64,000 nucleotides of DNA from NCBI RefSeq assembly GCF_000272005.1, contig NZ_AKKU01000009.1, positions 90,540 to 154,539 on the forward strand. Reading direction: 5' to 3'. The notes under the pieces are model-generated. The model saw nothing but the letters and a program-made list of their open reading frames with translations, did not search any database and had not been told where the DNA came from. Made by a program: the position numbers and the translations under genes. This document shows positions 57,584-64,000 of the stretch, in pieces (position 1 is the stretch's first letter; every line of letters starts with the position of its first letter). Origin of the DNA: Alishewanella agri BL06 (lineage in GTDB: Bacteria; Pseudomonadota; Gammaproteobacteria; Enterobacterales; Alteromonadaceae).

Positions 57584-59404
57584 ATGGAAGTCACAGAGGT
57601 TAGTAAGTTTTTAGCGCGCACCACGCCGTTCGATCAGCTCGACAGTGCGCAGTTAGCAGAACTGGCCTTGCAACTTAGCGTTTACTACTGCCAGGCTGGC
57701 GAAAATGTCGAAATTACCCATGAGCGGCTGCTGATTATTCGTACCGGAATTTTCGCCCTGTACAGCGATCAGCAGCAGCTGCTTACCAAACTCGAAGAAG
57801 GCGATTTTTACGGTTATCAGTTGTTGTTAACCGGACTGGCAGATAATGACCAGCTGGTATGCGAAGAGGATGGCTTATTATTCTGGCTACCCGCTGATGC
57901 TTTCCATCAATTACGCTATCAATATAAAAATATTGATATTTTCTTTCAGCGTTTATTCGGCCGTCGCTTACACCAGTATAAAGAACAACAAAGCTCGCGC
58001 TTTACCTTAAAAGTGTCCGATATCGTGCAAGCCCGTAAAGTTTCGATTAGTGGCGAGCACAGCGTGCAGCAAGCCGCACAACTGATGACAGAAAAGCGGG
58101 TGTCGTCATTATTAGTCGAGCAGGACGAACGCCTCACCGGCATTCTGACTGACCGTGACTTACGCACCCGGGTCCTGGCAGCTAATTTACCGGCGACCAC
58201 GCCAGTGCAACAAGTGATGACGCCAAAGCCACATACTATCGATAAACACGCTTATCTGTTCGAAGCAGTACAGTTAATGAGCCGCTTTAATATTCATCAC
58301 CTGCCGGTGCTGGAGCAAGGTTTAAGCTTCAGTATGATTACCGCGACCGACATTATTCGCTCGCAGCAGGATCACCCGGTTTACCTGATTGGCGAAATCC
58401 ACCGTCAGGCCAGTATTGATGGCCTGGAGCAGTGTGCCCTGCAGATTAATAATCTGGCCCTGGTAATGGGCAAACAACAGGTACCGGCGCATGAGGCGGG
58501 CCATATTATTACTACCATCACCGATGCTCTGACCCAACGCTTAATTAAGCTGGCACAACAAGAGCTGGGCCCTGCCCCTTGCGTCTTTAGCTGGCTATGT
58601 TTTGGCTCCCAGGCACGAATGGATCAAAGCATTAATGCTGACCAGGATAATGCCTTATTATTGGAGAAAGAGCCTAACGGCATTGTCGGTGACTATTTTG
58701 CCAAACTGGCCGATTTTGTCTGTCAGGGGTTGGCGCGCTGCGGTATTAAACTCTGTCCGGGTAACATTATGGCCAGCAATCCGGAACTGCGGATGAGCCT
58801 GAAAGGTTGGTCGGGTAAATTCGCAAAATGGATCTCCTCACCCTCGCCTGATGCCATCCTTAAAGCCAGCATTTTCTTCGATATGCGGGTAGTAGAAGGC
58901 TCAAAAGGACTCTTTAATGCCTTACAGCAGGACATCCTGGCGCGCACTAACCATGCGCTGTTTTTAATGCAACTGACTCAGACATCACTGCAACGCACAG
59001 CACCACTGAGTTTTTTACGCAACTTTATTCTGGAACATGATGGTAAACAGAAAAAAGGTCTGGATCTGAAAAAGCGCGGTATCAGCCTGATTACCGATAT
59101 CGTGCGGGTGTATGCGCTGGCAAATGGCATAACCGAAGTGAATACCCGGCAACGCTTGCAGCAACTGGCAGCGATCGGTGTGATTGATAGTAAAGAAAGC
59201 CAGAACCTGTCTGATGCTTTTGATGTGTTGGCACAGTTACGCTGGGATAAACACCTGCATGATATTGCTCAGGGACATGATGCCAGTAACTTGCTTGATC
59301 CGGCGGTATTATCCGGTTTACAACGCCATCAACTGAAAGATAGCTTTGCTGTAATTAACAATGCGCAATCCTCAGTAAAACACCGCTTCTGTAAAGAGAT
59401 GTAA
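57584..59404 (+). CDS. DUF294 nucleotidyltransferase-like protein with cNMP and CBS domains
   Basis: A 606-residue signalling protein. A cyclic-nucleotide-binding-like domain (about 8-125) is followed by two CBS domains (about 145-265), and then a nucleotidyltransferase-like DUF294 domain with GSQARMDQSINADQDNAL (about 340-357). That is the GlnD-type G-S..D-x-D metal site. A DUF294 C-terminal domain completes it. CBS pairs bind adenosine nucleotides, so it may read energy charge and modify a partner protein. It recurs next to the acetate symporter in many genomes. I choose ATG 57584 with AGGTG upstream. Confidence 0.9.
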   Translation: MEVTEVSKFLARTTPFDQLDSAQLAELALQLSVYYCQAGENVEITHERLLIIRTGIFALYSDQQQLLTKLEEGDFYGYQLLLTGLADNDQLVCEEDGLLFWLPADAFHQLRYQYKNIDIFFQRLFGRRLHQYKEQQSSRFTLKVSDIVQARKVSISGEHSVQQAAQLMTEKRVSSLLVEQDERLTGILTDRDLRTRVLAANLPATTPVQQVMTPKPHTIDKHAYLFEAVQLMSRFNIHHLPVLEQGLSFSMITATDIIRSQQDHPVYLIGEIHRQASIDGLEQCALQINNLALVMGKQQVPAHEAGHIITTITDALTQRLIKLAQQELGPAPCVFSWLCFGSQARMDQSINADQDNALLLEKEPNGIVGDYFAKLADFVCQGLARCGIKLCPGNIMASNPELRMSLKGWSGKFAKWISSPSPDAILKASIFFDMRVVEGSKGLFNALQQDILARTNHALFLMQLTQTSLQRTAPLSFLRNFILEHDGKQKKGLDLKKRGISLITDIVRVYALANGITEVNTRQRLQQLAAIGVIDSKESQNLSDAFDVLAQLRWDKHLHDIAQGHDASNLLDPAVLSGLQRHQLKDSFAVINNAQSSVKHRFCKEM

Positions 59405-59405
59405 T

Positions 59406-60065
59406 ATGCTTGGCTGGCTAATAAAAAAATCACCGTTGTATGAGCAGGTTAAACAGTTTAATGCTGTTGCCTTACCGGCACTAACCACCCCGGCGCGTCA
59501 GTGTAACTATTTGGCGATTGATCTGGAAATGACCGGCCTGCATGCCCGCCAGGACCATATTGTCAGTATTGGCTGGGTTCCTATCGTTAAACAACAGATT
59601 GAGCTAAACCAGGCTAAACATTTTTTAATTAAACCTCCGGTCAGCGTCGGTCAAAGTGCGGTTTATCATGGTGTGCATGATAAAGATCTGAAAAATGCCA
59701 GTGAGTTAAGCGACGTATTACAGCAATTACTGACCGACTATCCCGGCTATCTGTTTTTGGCGCATCACTGCCGGCTAGATCGGGCTTTTTTGCAATTAGC
59801 CTTTCAACGCCAGTATGGTAAGGCGCCGCGGATGCAGTTTATTGATACGCTCAATATCGAATGGCACCGCATGCAAAAGCAAGGCACCGTAATGAAAAAA
59901 GACGCGCTCAGGCTACCACAGTGTCTGCAGCGCTATAACTTGCCGATTAGCGCCCAGCATCATGCACTGGAAGATGCCTATAGTTGCGCCCTGCTATACC
60001 TAACACAACTAAAGAAGAGTCACCCGGATATTACGCTGGGCGATATTCTGCAACAAAGCAGCTGA
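59406..60065 (+). CDS. DnaQ-like 3'-5' exonuclease (DEDDh)
   Basis: A 219-residue exonuclease-fold protein: ExoI motif AIDLEMTGLHARQDHI (D, E), ExoII FLAHHCRLDRAF (D), ExoIII HHALEDAYSCALL (H, D). It begins one base after the DUF294 stop and is translationally linked. Its link to acetate metabolism is by conserved neighbourhood only. It could remove nucleotides from an RNA or nucleotidylated target of DUF294 (inference). It abuts the convergent DUF1456 gene. Confidence 0.9.
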   Translation: MLGWLIKKSPLYEQVKQFNAVALPALTTPARQCNYLAIDLEMTGLHARQDHIVSIGWVPIVKQQIELNQAKHFLIKPPVSVGQSAVYHGVHDKDLKNASELSDVLQQLLTDYPGYLFLAHHCRLDRAFLQLAFQRQYGKAPRMQFIDTLNIEWHRMQKQGTVMKKDALRLPQCLQRYNLPISAQHHALEDAYSCALLYLTQLKKSHPDITLGDILQQSS

Positions 60066-60536
60066 TTAGCCCGCTGCTGTCGGCCGCAACTTTAACTGCA
60101 AGCCTTTTAACACGTTACGCAGCACCTGCGCCTGGCATTGCCGGTAATGAGGGTGATCAGGTTTACGGAAAAAGGCACTGAGTTCTGAGCGACCTAAGCG
60201 GAAGTTGGCCAGTTGCAGCAATTCCAGAAAGTCATCATCACGCAGATTAAAAGCAATTTTTAACTTACGCAGGATCAGGTTGTTATTCAAGCGACTCTCT
60301 GCCACCGGCTGCTCGCCTTCACGCATCCCCCTTTTACTGGTAATCATGCCATTCAGAAACTGCGCCAGTTCGATATCGAGTAAGGCAACAAACTCCGGCT
60401 CTTCCTCTTTTGCCAGCCAGCCGATAATTTGCTCTTTACTGGCTACCAGACCGCCCAAGGCAAAGGTCGCTGCCAGATTGCTGTTATTGATGTTCAAAAT
60501 AAAGCGTAAACGACGCAAAATATCGTTGTTAGTCAT
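60066..60536 (-). CDS. DUF1456 family protein (YehS-like)
   Basis: A 156-residue helical protein made of two DUF1456 repeats (NNDILRRLRFILNINNSNL and NNLILRKLKIAFNLRDDDF), each with a FRKPDHPHY- or LAKEEEPEF-type tail. The function is unknown. The gene stop directly touches the exonuclease stop from the other strand. It is downstream of efp, but a terminator lies between, so it has its own promoter. Confidence 0.92.
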   Translation of the reverse strand: MTNNDILRRLRFILNINNSNLAATFALGGLVASKEQIIGWLAKEEEPEFVALLDIELAQFLNGMITSKRGMREGEQPVAESRLNNNLILRKLKIAFNLRDDDFLELLQLANFRLGRSELSAFFRKPDHPHYRQCQAQVLRNVLKGLQLKLRPTAAG

Positions 60537-60590
60537 AGTATCAGTCCGGGTCGGATTTGCCAGATAAGCGGCAGCATTGCGAATGAAGTA

Positions 60591-60617
60591 AAAAAGGCGC
60601 TAACGCGCCTTTTTTTA
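60591..60617. terminator. Bidirectional terminator between efp and DUF1456
   Basis: AAAAAGGCGC, loop TAAC, GCGCCTTTTT. A perfect 10-bp stem with A and T tracts on both sides. It follows efp on the minus strand. Confidence 0.88.
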
Positions 60618-60625
60618 ACCTGCCA

Positions 60626-61183
60626 TTACTTGGCGCGGCTACGGTACTCGTCAGTACGGGTATCGATTTCAATTTTGTCACCTTCTTCAACGAAGGCTGG
60701 AACCATCAATTCAAAACCGGTTTCGATTTTGGCTGGCTTCATCACTTTACCAGAGGTATCGCCACGGGCGGCTGGTTCAGTGTAAGTCACAGTGCGTACC
60801 ACTACTGTTGGCAGGTCAACCGAGATTGGACGCTCGCCGTAGAACACGACTGAACACTCCATACCATCAACCAGATACTTCAGCGCTTCGCCCATGTATT
60901 CGGCTTCAATTTCGTACTGGTTGTACTCAGCGTCCATAAACACATACATTGGATCAGCGAAGTAGGAATAGGTAACTTCTTTAGTTTCCAGCATAACTTG
61001 CTCGAACTTGTCATCGGCACGGTAAACTGTTTCCATGCCCTGACCGTTCAGCAGGTTCTTTAACTTCATTTTTACCACAGCAGCGTTACGGCCTGATTTG
61101 TTAAATTCGGCTTTTAAAACCACCATGGCTTCGCTACCTACCATAATAACCTGGCCGGCGCGGACTTCTTGAGCTGTCTTCAT
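60626..61183 (-). CDS. efp: Elongation factor P, arginine-32 type
   Basis: EF-P rescues ribosomes stalled at polyproline. 185 residues in the usual three beta domains. The tip loop reads [11 protein letters not shown] with R32 (counted from ATG 61183), not the K34 loop of E. coli. This is the subclass rhamnosylated by EarP. A second ATG lies immediately upstream at 61186; the R32 numbering favours 61183. It is 21 bp after earP in the same operon, so substrate and modifier are co-made. Confidence 0.96.
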   Translation of the reverse strand: MKTAQEVRAGQVIMVGSEAMVVLKAEFNKSGRNAAVVKMKLKNLLNGQGMETVYRADDKFEQVMLETKEVTYSYFADPMYVFMDAEYNQYEIEAEYMGEALKYLVDGMECSVVFYGERPISVDLPTVVVRTVTYTEPAARGDTSGKVMKPAKIETGFELMVPAFVEEGDKIEIDTRTDEYRSRAK

Positions 61184-61204
61184 CATAATTGAAAGATCTT
61201 CTGG

Positions 61205-62383
61205 TTAGGAAAAATTGCGTGGCATTATAATTTTTTTTTCAACAAAACGCACGAGGTTAGTCGCAAGATCGCCATTAGCAATTAACTGCTGGCGCCACTC
61301 GTGATTTTTTTGCTTAATTTCATCAAGTTGACTTTCGAATTGCTGCCAACTGTCAATTAGCGGTTGTTCGGTATTCCATTGCAACCAAAAATCCCAGAGC
61401 GCAGCCGCCAGGCTCCCGGGCCAGTTGGCAGTATAACGCTTAAAAAACGCCGCTAACTTATCCAGATGTGCCTGCTCATCCTGGCGGTAGATTTGCCAGA
61501 TAAAGGGTTTTGCCGCCCACTGGGCACGGATAATCGAATCCTCACCACGCACAAAGTTAATATCACAGGCGGCCAGCAACTTGTCATACTCTGGTTGCGG
61601 TAAAAACGGCAGAATACAAAGCGTTAATTGCCCTTGCCGCCAGGGCTGCCCTGGCTTCAGCCCGGCGCAAATTGCCATCGCCTGCTCTGCCAGTTGCCCG
61701 ACCGGGATCAGACAGAGTGTCGTGCTGCCAGCTTGCTGCCAACGCTGAAACAGCGTGCCAAGTTGCTGCTGGCCATAGGCGAATAAGGAGATACGCCGCG
61801 AATACTGCAGGGCGTCGTCAAGCTTTAGCTGCTGCCAAAACTGCTGCTGTGCCTGTCTATCCTGTGCAAACTGATCCAGTGTCGGCACCAGAGCCTGCTC
61901 ACACAGCAAACCGCCGGTTTTAGCGGTAAAGCCCGGAAAAAAAAAGTACTTATCCAGAGGTAACTGTGGCTGCGGTGAGCCGAGGGTATGGCAATCTTCG
62001 ACCCAGCTTTCTGCCGACAAATATTCGAGATTCAGCCACAGCGGTTTTAGCCTTTGCGCCGCCATCTGCTGCTGGTAAGCATAAGGAATGGTGCAGGCCA
62101 GCGCTTCGATAATGACATTGGCCGGCTGCTGTTGCTGCCAGTCGATATCACTATGCCAGTGCCGGACATCGACACCGGACAACTGTTGTTGCTCTGCCTG
62201 ACAATTAACCTCCGGACACAGTCGCTGAAAACTTGTCAGATCGTCAACCCATAAGGTCACTGTTAACCGAAATTCAGCCACCAGTTGCCGGCTTAGGCGC
62301 CAACAAATCCCGATATCACCGAAATTATCAACCACACTACAAAAGATTTCCCAGCGCTGGGCCGGTAATTGAGCGGATAACAT
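61205..62383 (-). CDS. earP: EF-P arginine rhamnosyltransferase EarP
   Basis: Attaches rhamnose from dTDP-rhamnose to Arg32 of EF-P. 392 residues (DUF2331, GT-B fold). It opens WEIFCSVVDNFGDIGICWRL, the conserved active-site stretch. PLWLNLEYLSAESWVEDCH and VRGEDSIIRAQWAAKPF form the donor-binding C-terminal part. I start it at ATG 62383 with AGGT upstream; an in-frame GTG lies 6 nt before. It precedes efp and follows two unknown genes. Confidence 0.95.
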   Translation of the reverse strand: MLSAQLPAQRWEIFCSVVDNFGDIGICWRLSRQLVAEFRLTVTLWVDDLTSFQRLCPEVNCQAEQQQLSGVDVRHWHSDIDWQQQQPANVIIEALACTIPYAYQQQMAAQRLKPLWLNLEYLSAESWVEDCHTLGSPQPQLPLDKYFFFPGFTAKTGGLLCEQALVPTLDQFAQDRQAQQQFWQQLKLDDALQYSRRISLFAYGQQQLGTLFQRWQQAGSTTLCLIPVGQLAEQAMAICAGLKPGQPWRQGQLTLCILPFLPQPEYDKLLAACDINFVRGEDSIIRAQWAAKPFIWQIYRQDEQAHLDKLAAFFKRYTANWPGSLAAALWDFWLQWNTEQPLIDSWQQFESQLDEIKQKNHEWRQQLIANGDLATNLVRFVEKKIIMPRNFS

Positions 62384-62392
62384 AATCACAAC

Positions 62393-62740
62393 CTAAAAAA
62401 ACAGTTGCCGGATTATAGCGGACAAGGTTTTTAAAAACAGAAAAAACCAGACCAGTAAGATAGCAGTGAGTATGAGCGCCATTAGCCATTGCACCAGCGC
62501 CGTTAACCAGCGCCGCCAGCGACTGACATCCCCGCGCGGCAGCTTTGAAAATAACTGCACCATTAATAACAGACATCCGCAGAGTAAGGCGGTTACTAAC
62601 AAGGGTAATAAATAAGCCCCCTGCTCTGCACCGGCAAATAACACCGCCACAAAAGCCAGGCCGGCGCTCAATGCCGCCAGCAATAACAGGCTGCGCCAGG
62701 GGTAAAGTCGCCGCGCAAAACGGCGGTAAATGCCTAACAA
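62393..62740 (-). CDS. Small hypothetical membrane protein upstream of earP
   Basis: A 115-residue protein with three or four membrane helices (LLLLAALSAGLAFVAVLF, LLPLLVTALLCGCLLLM, ALILTAILLVWFFLFL) and basic loops. It starts at TTG 62740 with GAGG 7 nt upstream, and overlaps the preceding gene's end by 7 bp. It ends 9 bp before earP. I do not recognise the family. Context says it is transcribed with earP-efp. Confidence 0.7.
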   Translation of the reverse strand: MLGIYRRFARRLYPWRSLLLLAALSAGLAFVAVLFAGAEQGAYLLPLLVTALLCGCLLLMVQLFSKLPRGDVSRWRRWLTALVQWLMALILTAILLVWFFLFLKTLSAIIRQLFF

Positions 62741-63267
62741 CGCTGCGCCTCGGCTTGCAGCAACGGCCTGGGATATAACGGTAAAATACCGGATACCCCC
62801 AACATATCACCCACCACCCAAATCTGTTCAAAGGGGTGTTGCTGGGGTAAGTGCAATTTGTTGCAGTGCGCCAGCATATCCTCGCGCCGCCACAGGGGGT
62901 TAGCGTTACGGATCACCAACCAGACTTTCTCACTTTCGTAATATTTCTGCGCCTTATTACAAATAATCCGGTTTAAGGCTTCCAGCATGCGCTGTTCGAC
63001 CGGTAAGCGCAGCAGTGCCAGTAACTCCTGGTGTGTTTGCTGACTCAACTCGCGCCCCAAGATATGCATGGCTTCGGCTTCGCTACCATACAAATGAGCA
63101 ATCTCCAGATCCAGCCGCTGATTGTCATAGTAACAGGACACATCCGGACGCCGCGGTTCATTGTGCCAGATATGCCGCATCTTAACGCCAAAACGCTGCT
63201 CATAATGCCGCATAAAAATGCGTGCTGCTTCATGTTCCAAACTGATTTTTTCAGCTGCTGCATTCAT
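62734..63267 (-). CDS. Hypothetical soluble protein heading the earP-efp operon
   Basis: A 177-residue cytoplasmic protein. It has EHEAARIFMRHYEQRFG, then RRPDVSCYYDNQRLDLEIAHL, a D-x(n)-D-x-E arrangement that resembles the core of PD-(D/E)XK nuclease-like folds. A later segment is EKVWLVIRNANPLW. It resembles a restriction-endonuclease-like helper, but I cannot assign it. The start is ATG 63267. It is coupled to the membrane protein by an overlap and thus to earP and efp. Confidence 0.7.
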   Translation of the reverse strand: MNAAAEKISLEHEAARIFMRHYEQRFGVKMRHIWHNEPRRPDVSCYYDNQRLDLEIAHLYGSEAEAMHILGRELSQQTHQELLALLRLPVEQRMLEALNRIICNKAQKYYESEKVWLVIRNANPLWRREDMLAHCNKLHLPQQHPFEQIWVVGDMLGVSGILPLYPRPLLQAEAQRC

Positions 63268-63287
63268 CAGTTAAGCGCCCACATCGT

Positions 63288-63911
63288 CTAGTTTGCCGCG
63301 CTAAAATAATAGCGCCAAAGCTCCAGTATCACAGGAAAAACAGACAGTAACAAAATCAAACCCATCAGTATGTTAAAAATCCGCTGTGCGATCGGGTTAT
63401 TCAGTACCTTGCGCAAACCCGCACCAAATAGCAACCACACGCCGACACAAGGAAAAGCCACTAACAAAAAGGCCAACGTAATCATCACTACCTGCCACCA
63501 GTACACCCCTGTTACCGTGGTAAAGGCCGCTACCGCCCCGGAAGCCATAACCCAGGCTTTCCCATTCACCCACTGAAACGCTGCGGCTTGCCAAAAGCTA
63601 AAAGGCTTACTTTTACCGGTAGCGATGGTCTCCGGCCGGGCGCTGGCGATCCGCCAGGCCAGATAAATGAGATAGACGGTGCCAACCACTTTGATTAATT
63701 GATGTAAATGCGGGTAGCGTTCAAACACCAGACCAAAGCCTAGACCGACCAGCAGCACCATCAGCGGGAAGCCCAGACAAATACCCAACCAATGCGGCAA
63801 ACTGGCTTTAACGCCATAGTTCACCCCGGAGGACATCATCATAATGTTATTCGGTCCCGGCGTAATCGTGGTCGAAAAAGCAAAGAATAAAACGGCTAAA
63901 AAAATTTCCAT
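63288..63911 (-). CDS. LysE/RhtB-family amino-acid exporter
   Basis: A 207-residue membrane protein with six helices. It has the family motif ITPGPNNIMMMSSGVNYG near the N-terminus and QWVNGKAWVMASGAV in the middle. It exports amino acids or similar. The start is ATG 63911, where GGATGA is 6 nt upstream; an in-frame codon at 63935 would add eight residues. It lies 20 bp upstream of the earP-operon head and could be transcribed with it. The downstream 89 bases to the window edge show nothing. Confidence 0.9.
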   Translation of the reverse strand: MEIFLAVLFFAFSTTITPGPNNIMMMSSGVNYGVKASLPHWLGICLGFPLMVLLVGLGFGLVFERYPHLHQLIKVVGTVYLIYLAWRIASARPETIATGKSKPFSFWQAAAFQWVNGKAWVMASGAVAAFTTVTGVYWWQVVMITLAFLLVAFPCVGVWLLFGAGLRKVLNNPIAQRIFNILMGLILLLSVFPVILELWRYYFSAAN

Positions 63912-64000
63912 CACGTCATCCGCTAAAGAATTCACCCAAAGTTAAGCTAATTTAGCTACAGTTAGCACAGCATGTTGACCAATTTAGCAGGGCGTGTTGA

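Overview
The window looks like a chromosomal segment of a free-living, aerobic marine or freshwater gammaproteobacterium of the Alteromonadales/Chromatiales type. Rheinheimera, Arsukibacterium or Alishewanella is my best guess, made from gene content and order rather than any search. Supporting features are the complete yceD-rpmF-plsX-fabHDG-acpP-fabF-pabC-mltG-tmk-holB-pilZ-tatD block, an AcnD/PrpF-type methylcitrate cluster, a CrbS/CrbR acetate switch and an Arg32-type EF-P with EarP. I see no rRNA, tRNA, prophage, CRISPR array or intact insertion sequence, so this is mostly core genome. The accessory signals are short: two families of palindromic intergenic repeats and one gene remnant.

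Layout. 1-1639: N-terminal half of recC, cut by the left edge. 1.8-10.2 kb: a secreted protein, an MsbA-like ABC exporter, katG, and a run of periplasmic proteins (SmpA-like, cupredoxin, DUF4394, DUF445). 10.3-21.3 kb: an RpiR regulator, selO, an SbtA-like permease with divergent LysR, a PAS-chemoreceptor/GGDEF-EAL pair, sbcB, and a DUF6152/DUF6644 pair. 21.3-22.4 kb: a VOC-protein remnant and a membrane-bound HExxH protein. 22.4-29.3 kb: the methylcitrate operon (GntR-prpB-prpC-acnD-prpF, minus strand), with a clear sigma70 promoter flanked by two copies of a palindromic operator. 29.3-29.95 kb: a non-coding island of palindromic repeats ending in a plus-strand terminator that may belong to a small RNA. 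29.9-40.9 kb: the fatty-acid/lipid/DNA-replication block on the minus strand. 41.0-46.9 kb: maf, a HAD phosphatase, rluC and, divergently, rne with its structured leader. 47.0-60.1 kb: the acetate module, comprising a DcaP-like porin, acs, crbR, crbS, DUF4212, a sodium/solute symporter, DUF294 and a DEDDh exonuclease. 60.1-63.9 kb: DUF1456, an unknown gene pair leading into earP-efp, and a LysE-family exporter.

How it works together. Two short-chain carboxylate routes sit about 20 kb apart: propionate through the methylcitrate cycle and acetate through Acs. The most informative new observation is that the promoters of acs and of the DUF4212-symporter operon share a 10-bp motif, GACTAWRGTC. 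In both it is centred exactly 31.5 bp upstream of a TAGAWW -10-like hexamer, and neither promoter has a recognisable -35. This is what a CrbR-activated promoter should look like. The other signal worth pursuing is the plus-strand hairpin/terminator unit at about 29.82-29.92 kb, which has no gene to terminate.
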